A DNA stretch of 64,000 nt from Chryseobacterium vaccae (GCF_009602705.1 NZ_VSWH01000001.1:4637001-4701000), one strand, 5' to 3'. Positions 25,118 to 34,604 are shown, counted from the first letter of the stretch. Notes: a model not told the origin generated them from the sequence alone. Numbers and translations: made by a program.

Positions 25118-27175
25118 ATGAAAAAATTAACGCTTTCTTTGTTTTTACTGGCGGGCGTGTGTTCACAGACTACGCTGAATGCACAGGCAAAAGCCGTTAA
25201 AACAGCAGCAAACAGCACTGATAAAGGCTTAGACATCAGCCTTATGGATACTTCAGTTCGTCCGCAGGATGATTTTTACAACTATGTGAGCGGAACCTGG
25301 ATGAAAACCGCTAAAATCCCTTCCGATAAACCAACCTGGGGAAGTTTCAACAAATTGGGTGAAGATACGGATAACAATTCCATGACGATCCTGAACTCTC
25401 TTCTGAAAGATAAATTTGCAGAAGGAAGCGAAGGGAAGAAAATCCAGGATCTGTATGCAAGCTACATGAATATGCAGAAGAGAAATGCAGACGGAATCAA
25501 GCCTATTCAGGAATATCTGAGTAAAATTGATGCAGTTAAGAATATGTCAGATCTTCAGAATTACCTGGCATCTGCTACAAAAGAGGGCGAAAATCTTTTC
25601 TACGGATGGGGAGTATATGCAGATTTGAAAGACTCTAATATGAACGCTGTTTACTTAGGCGAAGCTTCTCTTGGTTTAGGAAGAGACTACTATCAGAAAG
25701 TAAACGAAAAAAATACAGAAGCTATTGCTGAATATCAGAAATATGTAGCTTCTATGCTGAAAGAATTAGGCTATAAAAATGCTGATGCTACCGCAAAAGG
25801 AATCGTTGATTATGAAAAAAGCATTGCAAAAACCTATCTGACAAACGAGCAGAGCCGTGATAATACCCTTCAGTACAATCCTCAGACGATGGCTGAACTT
25901 TCAACACTGGTAAAGGGAGTTGATCTTCCTTCTTATCTTAAAAAAGTAGGGGTAAATACAGACAGAGTAATCATTGGGGAATTAGGATATTATAAAAACT
26001 TTGATAAACTGGTAAATGCACAGAACCTTCAGGTTATTAAAGACTACCTTAAGTTCCACATGATCAGCGGAAATGCTTCTTATCTGAGTGAGAAACTGGG
26101 CGACATGAAATTTGCTTTCTATGGCAAATATTTAAGAGGCCAGCAGGAACAAAGAGCATTGAATAAAAGAGGTTTTGAGCTGATTAACGGTAATCTGGGA
26201 GAAGCATTCGGTAAACTGTATGTAGAGAAATACTTCCCTGCAGAAGCTAAAGCCCAAATGGTAGAACTTATCGATTACTTAAAGAAAAGCTTTGTAGTTC
26301 ACATCAACAACTTAGCCTGGATGTCATCAACAACCAAGGAAAAAGCCCTTAAGAAGCTGAACAAATTTACCGTGAAAGTTGCTTATCCAGATAAATGGAA
26401 AGACTATTCAAAATTAGAAATCATTCCTGAATCAAAAGGAGGTACTCTATATAAAAACCTTCAGAGCATCAGCAAATGGCAGTATAACAGAGAGCTGGCT
26501 AAAGTAGGAAAACCTGTAGATAAAACAGAATGGGGAATGACTCCGCAAACTGTAAATGCTTACTACAACCCGGTATACAACGAGATCGTATTCCCTGCCG
26601 CTATCCTTCAGCCGCCATTCTTCAACCCTAAAGCAGATGCAGCTGTGAATTTTGGTGGAATCGGTGCAGTAATCGGACACGAAATGAGCCACGGATTTGA
26701 TGATTCAGGCGCTCAGTTTGATGCAGACGGTAACCTTGTTGACTGGTGGACCCCTGAAGATAAGGCAAACTTTGAAAAAGCAACAAAAGCTCTTGCTGCT
26801 CAATACGACAAATATGAGCCTGTAAAAGGAACTTTTGTAAACGGTACTTTCACCAACGGTGAAAATATTGCAGACTTAGGTGGGGTAAACATCGCTTACG
26901 ACGCCCTTCAGATGTATCTGAAAGATAAAGGAACCCCGGGAAAAATCAGTGGATTCACTCAGGATCAGAGATTCTTCCTGAGCTGGGCTACTGTATGGAG
27001 AACATTATCCAGCGAGAAATACCTGATTAATCAGGTGAAAACTGACCCACACTCTCCGGGATATTTCAGAAGCTTTGGTCCGCTAATTAATGTTGATGCT
27101 TTCTACAAAGCATTCGATGTGAAAAAAGGAGATAAATTATATAAAACTCCGGAAGACAGAATCAAAATCTGGTAA
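25118..27175 (+). CDS. M13 family metallopeptidase, copy 1
   Basis: A 685-residue exported zinc endopeptidase (neprilysin/PepO type). A signal peptide precedes the mature start. The M13 N-terminal signature VRPQDDFYNYVSGTWM and NAYYNPVYNEIVFPA are present. Zinc ligands are H521 and H525 in HEMSH with the catalytic E522, plus E582 in ENIADLGG. It ends in the family-typical DRIKIW. Substrate peptides are unknown. It is the first of three tandem paralogues and most like the second. Confidence 0.95.
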   Translation: MKKLTLSLFLLAGVCSQTTLNAQAKAVKTAANSTDKGLDISLMDTSVRPQDDFYNYVSGTWMKTAKIPSDKPTWGSFNKLGEDTDNNSMTILNSLLKDKFAEGSEGKKIQDLYASYMNMQKRNADGIKPIQEYLSKIDAVKNMSDLQNYLASATKEGENLFYGWGVYADLKDSNMNAVYLGEASLGLGRDYYQKVNEKNTEAIAEYQKYVASMLKELGYKNADATAKGIVDYEKSIAKTYLTNEQSRDNTLQYNPQTMAELSTLVKGVDLPSYLKKVGVNTDRVIIGELGYYKNFDKLVNAQNLQVIKDYLKFHMISGNASYLSEKLGDMKFAFYGKYLRGQQEQRALNKRGFELINGNLGEAFGKLYVEKYFPAEAKAQMVELIDYLKKSFVVHINNLAWMSSTTKEKALKKLNKFTVKVAYPDKWKDYSKLEIIPESKGGTLYKNLQSISKWQYNRELAKVGKPVDKTEWGMTPQTVNAYYNPVYNEIVFPAAILQPPFFNPKADAAVNFGGIGAVIGHEMSHGFDDSGAQFDADGNLVDWWTPEDKANFEKATKALAAQYDKYEPVKGTFVNGTFTNGENIADLGGVNIAYDALQMYLKDKGTPGKISGFTQDQRFFLSWATVWRTLSSEKYLINQVKTDPHSPGYFRSFGPLINVDAFYKAFDVKKGDKLYKTPEDRIKIW

Positions 27176-27183
27176 ACATACTC

Positions 27184-27212
27184 AACCGCTCAGTAATGGG
27201 CGGTTTTTGTTT
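27184..27212 (+). terminator. Terminator, M13 copy 1
   Basis: AACCGCTCA/TGGGCGGTT hairpin with a GTAA loop and a T run. An almost identical one follows copy 2. Confidence 0.8.
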
Positions 27213-27215
27213 TTT

Positions 27216-27250
27216 TAGGTATTAGGTATTAGGTATTAGGTATTAGGTGG
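27216..27250 (+). repeat. Heptamer tandem repeat ATTAGGT (4 full units)
   Basis: Four complete ATTAGGT units plus a partial one directly follow the terminator, then GGGGGCTAATTTGTAA. The same array with three units follows M13 copy 2. The rest of the 27176-27551 gap holds a GGCTTTAGCC repeat and the leader of the next gene. Confidence 0.8.
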
Positions 27251-27361
27251 GGGCTAATTTGTAATAAACGTTTCTTATTTAAATTAACTAATGAATTTGA
27301 AACTACAAACTTGCTTTTCTGTCATTTACTATTATAAATTGAAGGGTTGCTATATTCAAGA

Positions 27362-27440
27362 GGAGTGGGCTTTAGTCCGCTCACCTTATATTGTATTATT
27401 GATCCTATTCTGGGCTTTAGCCCACTTTTTCAATAAATAT
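27362..27440 (+). repeat. GGCTTTAGCC-type intergenic repeat, copy 3
   Basis: GGGCTTTAGTCCGCTC, about 40 AT-rich bases, then GGGCTTTAGCCCAC, in the same orientation as copy 2. The two CTTTAG arms could pair as part of a stem. Confidence 0.5.
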
Positions 27441-27551
27441 TCCATTCCATCGACCTTATCCAGGATTTAAAAATATTGATTTTAGAAGTGAATTTACATC
27501 ATCATGTAACAAACTATAAATCAGGATATACCTATTAAGAAATGGATACCA

Positions 27552-29603
27552 ATGAAAAAGCTGATATTTTCTTTATCTCTGATAACAGGGATCTCTGCAC
27601 AGAATACAATGAATGCACAAACTAAAACGGCTAAAACAGCAGTTAATCATACAGAGAAAGGTTTAGATCTCGCAGCAATAGATCCTTCGGTTCGCCCACA
27701 GGATGATTTTTATAATTATGTGAACGGAACATGGATGAAAACAGCGAAAGTTCCTGCCGATAAACCGGCTTGGGGAAGTTTTGACAAATTAGCAGAGGAT
27801 ACGGATAATAATTCCATGATAATTCTGAACTCTCTTCTGACAGATAAGTTTGCTGAAGGAAGTGAAGGTAAGAAAATTCAGGACCTGTATGCCAGTTACA
27901 TGAATATGCAGAAGAGAAATGCGGATGGAATTAAACCTATTCAGGAAAAGCTTAATAAAATTGATGCCATCAAAAATCTTACTGATCTTCAGAACTATCT
28001 GGCTTCTGTTACAAAAAGTGGAGAAAACAATTTCTATGGATGGTCTGTAAGTGCAGATCGTAAAAATTCTAAAATGAATGCTGTTTATTTGGGAGTTCCA
28101 TCTTTAGGGCTTCTAGGAAGGGATTATTACCAGAAAATCAATGAAAAAAATACAGAAGCTCTTACTGAATACCAGAAGTATGTCGCATTGATGTTAAAAG
28201 AATTAGGATATACCAATCCGGATGCCGCTGCAAAAGGAATCGTTGATTATGAAAAAAGCATTGCAAAAACCTATTTAACAAACGAGCAGAGCCGTGATAA
28301 TACCCTTCAGTACAATCCTCAGACGATGGCTGAGCTTTCAGCACTGGTAAAAGGAATTGATATTCCTGCCTATCTTAAAAAAGCAGGCGTAAATACAGAT
28401 AAAGTTATTATTGGAGAACTGAATTACTACAAAAATCTGGATCAGTTAATAAATGCCCCAAATATTCAGGTGATTAAAGATTACATGAAATTTCATCTGA
28501 TTAATGGGAATGCAACTTATCTAAGTGAAAAGCTGGATACTATTAATTTTAACTTTTATGGAAAATACTTATTCGGTCAGCAGGAACAGAGAGCATTGGA
28601 TAAAAGAGGACTTGAATTGATTAACAGAAATATAGGAGAAGCTTTCGGTAAATTATATGTTGAAAAATATTTTCCGGCCGAATCTAAAGCCCAGATGGTT
28701 GAACTGATTGATTATTTAAAGAAAAGTTTTGCGGTTCACATCAAAAACTTGACATGGATGTCAGCCGCCACCAAAGAGAGAGCCATGGATAAGCTCAATA
28801 AGTTTAGTGTAAAAGTGGGCTATCCGGATCAATGGAAAGACTATTCAGCATTAGAAATTATTCCGGGAAGTACCTTGTATAAAAATCTTCAGAATATTGC
28901 TGAATGGAATTATAATAAGAAACTGGAAAAAATAGGAAAACCCGTTGACAAATCAGAATGGGGAATGACACCGCAAACTGTAAATGCCTATTATAGAGCT
29001 GTAAACAATGAAATTGTATTTCCTGCAGCCATTCTTCAACCTCCGTTCTTTAATCCTAAAGCTGATGCAGCAGTAAATTTTGGTGGGATAGGAGCCGTTA
29101 TCGGTCACGAAATAAGCCATGGGTTTGATGATTCAGGAGCTCAGTTCGATGGAGACGGAAATCTGGTAGACTGGTGGATGCCTGAAGATAAAGCCAATTT
29201 TGAGAAAGCTACAAAAGCACTTGTCGCCCAATATGACAAGTATGAGCCTGTGAAAGGATCTTTCATCAACGGAACCCACACTAACGGAGAAAACATTGCC
29301 GATCTAGGTGGTGTAAATATTGCTTACGATGCCTTACAAATGTATTTAAACGATAAAGGGAATCCCGGAAAAATCAGTGGGTTTACCCCTGAACAAAGAT
29401 TTTTTATGAGCTGGGCTACCATCTGGAAAACCAAAGCACCAGAAAAATACCTGCTTCTTCAGATAAAGATTGATAAACATTCTCCTGGATACCTTAGAAG
29501 CTTTGCCCCGTTGATTAATATTGATGCTTTCTACAAAGCCTTCGATGTGAAAAAAGGAGATCAGCTATATAAAGCTCCTGAAGATCGAATCAAAATCTGG
29601 TAA
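27552..29603 (+). CDS. M13 family metallopeptidase, copy 2
   Basis: A 683-residue exported zinc peptidase, closely similar to copy 1 across the whole length, including identical stretches such as YEKSIAKTYLTNEQSRDNTL. Zinc site HEISH is at residues 519-523, followed by ENIADLGG. It is two residues shorter, with a small gap near residue 445 where copy 1 has SKG. The signal peptide has diverged more than the catalytic half. It is probably an own transcription unit, as copy 1 ends in a terminator. Confidence 0.95.
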   Translation: MKKLIFSLSLITGISAQNTMNAQTKTAKTAVNHTEKGLDLAAIDPSVRPQDDFYNYVNGTWMKTAKVPADKPAWGSFDKLAEDTDNNSMIILNSLLTDKFAEGSEGKKIQDLYASYMNMQKRNADGIKPIQEKLNKIDAIKNLTDLQNYLASVTKSGENNFYGWSVSADRKNSKMNAVYLGVPSLGLLGRDYYQKINEKNTEALTEYQKYVALMLKELGYTNPDAAAKGIVDYEKSIAKTYLTNEQSRDNTLQYNPQTMAELSALVKGIDIPAYLKKAGVNTDKVIIGELNYYKNLDQLINAPNIQVIKDYMKFHLINGNATYLSEKLDTINFNFYGKYLFGQQEQRALDKRGLELINRNIGEAFGKLYVEKYFPAESKAQMVELIDYLKKSFAVHIKNLTWMSAATKERAMDKLNKFSVKVGYPDQWKDYSALEIIPGSTLYKNLQNIAEWNYNKKLEKIGKPVDKSEWGMTPQTVNAYYRAVNNEIVFPAAILQPPFFNPKADAAVNFGGIGAVIGHEISHGFDDSGAQFDGDGNLVDWWMPEDKANFEKATKALVAQYDKYEPVKGSFINGTHTNGENIADLGGVNIAYDALQMYLNDKGNPGKISGFTPEQRFFMSWATIWKTKAPEKYLLLQIKIDKHSPGYLRSFAPLINIDAFYKAFDVKKGDQLYKAPEDRIKIW

Positions 29604-29611
29604 ACATACCC

Positions 29612-29640
29612 AACCGCTCATTAATGGGCGGTTTTTGTTT
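29612..29640 (+). terminator. Terminator, M13 copy 2
   Basis: AACCGCTCA/TGGGCGGTT hairpin with a TTAA loop and a T run, a duplicate of the one at 27184-27212. Confidence 0.8.
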
Positions 29641-29643
29641 TTT

Positions 29644-29670
29644 TAGGTATTAGGTATTAGGTATTAGGTG
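29644..29670 (+). repeat. Heptamer tandem repeat ATTAGGT (3 full units)
   Basis: Three complete ATTAGGT units plus a partial one, followed by GGGAGCTAATTTGTAA. One unit fewer than after copy 1. Confidence 0.8.
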
Positions 29671-29827
29671 GGAGCTAATTTGTAATCATTTCATCAGCTT
29701 TAACCAAAATGAACATTCACATCAATCTCCATAATATTTTTATCTCTATACCCATAAATCTTCAAACTCAAGATGTAGACTTGTTATCATTTATGAATTA
29801 TCGCTCATTATTTATTATTAAAGTTCG

Positions 29828-29835
29828 TATATTTG
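29828..29835 (+). promoter_or_regulatory. -7 promoter box, M13 copy 3
   Basis: TATATTTG, an exact TAnnTTTG, 32 bases before ATG 29868. It lies inside the upstream extension of the reading frame and so supports the downstream start. Confidence 0.65.
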
Positions 29836-29867
29836 ATCAGTTTGTGTACAATCAAAAATTATCTTTA

Positions 29868-31964
29868 ATGAAAAAGCTAAATATTGGAATACTGGCCCTT
29901 TCGGGTATTGTATTTTTAAATTCGTGCGGTACGGCTAAAACGGCTGGAACAGAAAACAAAACTGAAACTACAGCTGCCGTTGCAGAACCGGTAAAAGGAA
30001 AAATGAAAGAGGAAGGGATTAATTTATCTTATATGGATAAAAGTATCCGCCCGCAGGATGACTTTTTTAGCTATGTGAACGGAAATTGGGTGAAAACTAC
30101 TCAGATTCCTTCAGATAAAGCAAGTTGGGGGTCTTTCAATGCGTTGAGAGAAAATGTGGATGATGCTTCCCTTGATATTCTGAACAAAATTTTATCCGAA
30201 ACTTACACAGAAGGATCAGAAGGACAGAAAATTCAGAATCTGTACGCATCTTTTATGGATGTAAATAAAAGAAATGCAGACGGGCTGGCTCCGATTAAAG
30301 CAGATCTGGCAAAGATTGATGCCATTAAAAACCTTAATGACCTTCAGAAATATCTTCTTGAAGCTACAAAATTGGGAGACAACTCTTTCTATGGATGGAG
30401 AGTAAGTGCGGATATGAAGAATTCTACCATGAATGCAGTATATCTTGGCGGTCCTGATCTAGGATTGGGAAGAGATTATTACCAAAAAGTAAATGATGCC
30501 AATACAAAAACATTAGCAGAATACCAGACCTACGTAGGAAAGCTGTTTGATGTTTTGGAAAATAAGAATTCCGCACAATCGGCTCAGAATGTGGTGGCTT
30601 TTGAAAAGCAGCTTGCCAATTATTTGCTGACTTTGGAGCAGAACAGAGATGCCAACCTTAGATATAACCCTAAAAATGTATCCGAACTGTCAGGTATCGT
30701 TAAGAACATCAACCTTGCACAATACCTGAAAGATGCTGGAGTAAATACAGATCGTGTTATCATTGGTGAACTGAAATATTATCAGAATATGGATCAGTTC
30801 CTGACAGAGAAAAATCTTCCGCTATTAAAAGACTACCTGAAATATCACCTGATCAACGGGAATGCCAGCAATCTTGATGACAAACTTGAACAGATCAGAT
30901 TTGATTTCTATTCCAAATATCTTCAGGGGCAGAAAGAACAGCGCCCGATGAACAAAAGGGGGCTTGCTCTTGTGAATAGTGTGCTGGGAGAAGCTTTCGG
31001 GAAATTATATGTTGAAAAATACTTTACTCCTGAAGCAAAAGCTCAGATGGAAACCTATATTGACTACCTTTTAAAATCATTCAAAACGCATATTAATGAT
31101 ATAGACTGGATGTCTCCGGCTACCAAAGTAAAAGCTCAGGAAAAACTTTCTAAATTTACGGTTAAGATCGCCTATCCTGACAAATGGAAGGATTACACAA
31201 AGTTAAAAGTGGAGTCTCCAAAACAGGGAGCTACATTATATTCAAACCTGCAGAATGTTTCGGCATGGCAGTATCAGAGAAGCTTAGATAAAGTAGGAAA
31301 ACCTGTTGATAAAACAGAGTGGGGAATGTCTCCGCAAACGGTAAATGCTTACTATAGCGGATCAAACAACGAAATTGTATTCCCTGCAGCAATCCTTCAG
31401 CCTCCTTTCTATAACCCGAAGGCAGATGCCGCAGTTAATTTCGGAGGAATCGGAGCAGTAATCGGTCACGAAATCTCCCACGGATTTGATGACAGCGGCT
31501 CCCGATTTGATGGCGACGGAAACCTGAATAACTGGTGGACAGATCAGGACCGTAAAAACTTTGATGCAAAAGTAGGACAGCTGGCAGCCCAATACAGCGC
31601 TTATGAACCCGTAAAAGGAAGTTTCGTGAACGGTAAATTCACAAGCGGTGAAAATATTGGTGACCTGGGTGGAGTAGCGGTTGCATACGACGCCCTTCAG
31701 ATGTATCTTAAAGATAAAGGAAATCCGGGCAAGATCAGCGGATTTACTCAGGATCAGAGATTCTTTATGAGTTGGGCAACCGTATGGAGAACAAAAGCTA
31801 CAGATCAGTTTATGATCAATCAGGTGAAGACAGATCCTCACTCTCCGGGAGTTTTCAGAGCATTTGGGCCGCTGGTTAATCAGGATGCATTTATCAAAGC
31901 ATTTGATATTAAACCTGGAGACAAAATGTACAAAGCCCCACAGGACAGAATAAAAATTTGGTAA
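29868..31964 (+). CDS. M13 family metallopeptidase lipoprotein, copy 3
   Basis: A 698-residue zinc peptidase with the same M13 layout but a lipoprotein signal: ALSGIVFLNSCGTA, with cysteine at residue 24 or so after LNS. The mature part begins with a short Thr/Glu/Lys-rich linker. The zinc site HEISH is at residues 534-538, followed by ENIGDLGG. It is more distant from copies 1 and 2 than they are from each other. Start chosen at ATG 29868 because of the lipobox and the promoter box upstream. Confidence 0.95.
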   Translation: MKKLNIGILALSGIVFLNSCGTAKTAGTENKTETTAAVAEPVKGKMKEEGINLSYMDKSIRPQDDFFSYVNGNWVKTTQIPSDKASWGSFNALRENVDDASLDILNKILSETYTEGSEGQKIQNLYASFMDVNKRNADGLAPIKADLAKIDAIKNLNDLQKYLLEATKLGDNSFYGWRVSADMKNSTMNAVYLGGPDLGLGRDYYQKVNDANTKTLAEYQTYVGKLFDVLENKNSAQSAQNVVAFEKQLANYLLTLEQNRDANLRYNPKNVSELSGIVKNINLAQYLKDAGVNTDRVIIGELKYYQNMDQFLTEKNLPLLKDYLKYHLINGNASNLDDKLEQIRFDFYSKYLQGQKEQRPMNKRGLALVNSVLGEAFGKLYVEKYFTPEAKAQMETYIDYLLKSFKTHINDIDWMSPATKVKAQEKLSKFTVKIAYPDKWKDYTKLKVESPKQGATLYSNLQNVSAWQYQRSLDKVGKPVDKTEWGMSPQTVNAYYSGSNNEIVFPAAILQPPFYNPKADAAVNFGGIGAVIGHEISHGFDDSGSRFDGDGNLNNWWTDQDRKNFDAKVGQLAAQYSAYEPVKGSFVNGKFTSGENIGDLGGVAVAYDALQMYLKDKGNPGKISGFTQDQRFFMSWATVWRTKATDQFMINQVKTDPHSPGVFRAFGPLVNQDAFIKAFDIKPGDKMYKAPQDRIKIW

Positions 31965-31990
31965 GACCTGCCAAAAAATTGTTAGAAAAT

Positions 31991-32020
31991 AAAAACGCAT
32001 CAGAAATGGTGCGTTTTTAT
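31991..32020 (+). terminator. Terminator, M13 copy 3
   Basis: AAAAACGCA/TGCGTTTTT stem, extended by TCA/TGG bases around a GAAA loop, followed by a T-rich stretch. Confidence 0.8.
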
Positions 32021-32235
32021 TTTATTTTTCATAGTTTAGTGACAACATAACAAGATGATATTCCGTTATAATATAATTGGTTAAATTAAATATTTCAAGA
32101 AAAATCTTGACAAAATTTTGTATGTTACAGTTTTTTTTTAAATTTAAACATTGGATTAGTAATTTATTGAGTATATCAGTAAATTGCTCTTAGACAGATC
32201 CTAATCAAAATCAGAAATCTCAAAATAATAATAAT

Positions 32236-32682
32236 ATGGCAATGTTTAATTATGGTGTTGGCGGAAACGAGGTAAAAGTAGACGCTAATGAAGCTATCCA
32301 GGAAATACAGGAAAATAAATCACTGATAGTAAGCCAGCTTACAACAGAAGAATCGTATACCCCTGAAATTGTAACAGGATTAAAAACCGTAGAAGATGTC
32401 TTCAGACATTTCCAGCCTTCTGTAGCGGTACAGCATGAAACAGAGGATGGCGGTATGGTAGAAGAAGAATTCCGTTTTCAGAATCTTGGGGACTTTACAC
32501 CCAAAAGTCTTACCCAAAAATCAGATTATCTACAGCAGCTTAGCATGGAACAGGAGCAGTACAATAAAATCGTACGCCAGCTGAAAACCAATAAGATACT
32601 GCGTAATATGCTGGAGAACGATCAGACAAGAGCTGCGTTCATTGAAGTATTGAAAGAAGTGGCACAAGAACTTGAAAAATAA
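32236..32682 (+). CDS. tssB: T6SS contractile sheath small subunit (Bacteroidetes type)
   Basis: A 148-residue cytosolic protein matching the small sheath subunit of the Bacteroidota-type (T6SSiii) secretion system. Recognisable parts are VDANEAIQEIQENKSLIVSQL, VEDVFRHFQPSVAV and the C-terminal helix ending DQTRAAFIEVLKEVAQELE. TssB pairs with TssC to build the contractile tube. The gene is followed after 17 bases by tssC. No other T6SS gene is within the window. Confidence 0.88.
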   Translation: MAMFNYGVGGNEVKVDANEAIQEIQENKSLIVSQLTTEESYTPEIVTGLKTVEDVFRHFQPSVAVQHETEDGGMVEEEFRFQNLGDFTPKSLTQKSDYLQQLSMEQEQYNKIVRQLKTNKILRNMLENDQTRAAFIEVLKEVAQELEK

Positions 32683-32699
32683 TTACATTAAATCAAATC

Positions 32700-34064
32700 A
32701 TGGATAGCAAATTACAAGCACAAGAAAGCCAGCAGCAGGGACAACAGCAGCAGCACTCCGGGCAGCCGAAGGGCAACCCGCTTGCAGAGCTTAATAAAAT
32801 GGGAGGTTTTGGCTTTGTTGAATCCGTTGTAGACGGTATCGCCAATATGAACCCAACAAGAAAGGCAAGAAAAGAAATCTTCCTGAACGACTCCAATAAA
32901 GCAGAGGAAAGAAAAGAACTTCTCCAGAAAATTAACCTGTGGGTTAGCCTGTTGGAAGGAAACGAATCTGCAGATAAAATGGCCGATACTTGCAAGACAA
33001 AAGCTCAGGCCGCAGATCAGAATTTAAAAACCAATCTGAAAAATACACTCGATGCAGTCCGTATGCTGGAAACCAACTACAGAACAGTAGCTCAATTCTA
33101 TAAAAATACAGAACTGGATAAAGTAGATAACGTAAGCATCGTTAACGCCAGCCTTGAACAGGTTTCAGATCTGGATAATCCACTGTTCATTGATGCTATT
33201 TCTGAAGAATTCAAAAATTACTATGACCGTTTAGACCTTAGAGATAACTACTCACTTCTTGCGATTCCTGGATATTTAGGATCCAATAAAGTGATTGAAA
33301 AATGGGCTAAGATCTGTAACGAGAACAAAGTAATGATGGTTACAGATTTCGCCAACCTTGATAAGCCGGATGATGTGGTAGATTTATTCCACTCTGCCAA
33401 CCTTACAGGTGGTGAGCTTCACAGAAGTAACGTGATCATGACATGTAACTGGTTAGTGGGTAGAGGAAAAGCTGAAGAAGTAGGAGAAGAGGAAAACGTA
33501 GAACTTCCGCCTTCCACTTCATTAGCTGGAAAAATCCACAAAACACTGATGTCTCAGGTTGCAGCAGGTAAAAAACACGGTAACATCAACGAGGTAGATG
33601 CTGTAAAATTCGAATTGAAGAAAAGTGAAATTTCTCAGTTGGAAAAAATGGGACTTGTACCAATGGTTAATGAATATGGAAAGATCATGGCTTTCTCTGC
33701 GAAAACATTATTCACAGGAGATAACATTGGTCTTCAGACCTATTCCGTAGTTCGTGTATTCGACTATGTAACCAAAGTATTACTGGACTTCCTGAACAGA
33801 AGAGCTTTTGAAAACTGGAATGCCAAGAATGAAGATGATCTGAGAAGACAGATTGTAACATTCCTGGACAACATCAAAGGCCCGGATAAACTGATCGAAA
33901 AGTTCAAAATTGTTCGTTTTGAACAGGACAGAGTAAACAAAGACAGAGTATGGCTTGACATCCGTATGACGCCTTATTTCCCTACAAAAAGTTTCGTTAT
34001 CAAACTAGACGGACACAAGGGTGATGATGGTAACGAATGGGATGCACAGTATACTCAGGAATAA
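32700..34064 (+). CDS. tssC: T6SS contractile sheath large subunit (DUF5458/TssC)
   Basis: A 454-residue cytosolic protein of the DUF5458/TssC family. The first ~30 residues are a Gln-rich low-complexity leader (QESQQQGQQQQH). The rest shows the sheath pattern, with NPTRKARKEIFL, LEGNESADKMAD, YDRLDLRDNYSLLAIPGYLG and a C-terminal DIRMTPYFPTKSFVIKLDG. It forms the outer tube with TssB. The pair lies alone between the M13 peptidases and a lipoprotein gene, with a terminator after it. Confidence 0.9.
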   Translation: MDSKLQAQESQQQGQQQQHSGQPKGNPLAELNKMGGFGFVESVVDGIANMNPTRKARKEIFLNDSNKAEERKELLQKINLWVSLLEGNESADKMADTCKTKAQAADQNLKTNLKNTLDAVRMLETNYRTVAQFYKNTELDKVDNVSIVNASLEQVSDLDNPLFIDAISEEFKNYYDRLDLRDNYSLLAIPGYLGSNKVIEKWAKICNENKVMMVTDFANLDKPDDVVDLFHSANLTGGELHRSNVIMTCNWLVGRGKAEEVGEEENVELPPSTSLAGKIHKTLMSQVAAGKKHGNINEVDAVKFELKKSEISQLEKMGLVPMVNEYGKIMAFSAKTLFTGDNIGLQTYSVVRVFDYVTKVLLDFLNRRAFENWNAKNEDDLRRQIVTFLDNIKGPDKLIEKFKIVRFEQDRVNKDRVWLDIRMTPYFPTKSFVIKLDGHKGDDGNEWDAQYTQE

Positions 34065-34086
34065 TTACAACCCAACTTTTAATAAT

Positions 34087-34119
34087 AAAAACCGATGCAT
34101 TTTTTACATCGGTTTTTTA
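34087..34119 (+). terminator. Terminator of tssBC
   Basis: AAAACCGATG/CATCGGTTTT stem with a 9-base loop and a T run, 23 bases after the tssC stop. Confidence 0.85.
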
Positions 34120-34131
34120 CTGCCAAATCAC

Positions 34132-34599
34132 ATGAAAATTAATATAACCTTAAAAACATATGCTCTCCCGGTAGCTGTAATGCTTGTTCTGACAGGCTGT
34201 GAAAAGAAATATCAAAGCCCTGATCATTATAAAATAGACTATTTTAAAAACGAACGCCAGGAAGGGAAAGCTTATATCATGAATGAAGAAGAATGTTTTG
34301 ACGCCAGTGAACTGGTGGTCGGAAGTTCCTCTGTAAAACTGGTAGACAGTTCATCAGGGAGAGGAAAGCCGTTCTTTCTTTACCAGGTGAGAAACGGAAA
34401 AATCCTGAAAACAGTGAGAGATTCTGTCATGAACTATCCTTTCATGTTTTTATCTCACCAGAGGCTTAAGCTTAAAAATGATTCCATGTACGTCTATCTT
34501 AAGAGACTCGAAGGGTATACTCTGATCAGAAAAGACAGAAACCTTAACTACCAATGGCTGAAGGCAGCTCCGGTATATTCCATTAAAAAAGATAAATAA
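34132..34599 (+). CDS. Lipoprotein of unknown function
   Basis: A 155-residue predicted lipoprotein; the signal ends in VMLVLTGC, a good lipobox. The mature part is basic with no recognised domain. An in-frame start upstream at 34021 would lie within tssC and across its terminator, so ATG 34132 is preferred. It begins only 13 bases after the terminator, so it either has a weak promoter inside that region or is read through from tssBC. T6SS TssR/TssJ-like roles cannot be claimed from sequence. Confidence 0.7.
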   Translation: MKINITLKTYALPVAVMLVLTGCEKKYQSPDHYKIDYFKNERQEGKAYIMNEEECFDASELVVGSSSVKLVDSSSGRGKPFFLYQVRNGKILKTVRDSVMNYPFMFLSHQRLKLKNDSMYVYLKRLEGYTLIRKDRNLNYQWLKAAPVYSIKKDK

Positions 34600-34604
34600 T
34601 CAAT

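Noticed and set aside
29709..29867. N-terminal extension of the third M13 peptidase
   Set aside because: A consensus -7 box at 29828-29835 lies inside it and the lipoprotein signal begins at 29868.
31362..32000. 212-residue frame antisense to the third M13 gene
   Set aside because: It is a mirror of conserved M13 codons; the same antisense frame also appears in copy 1.
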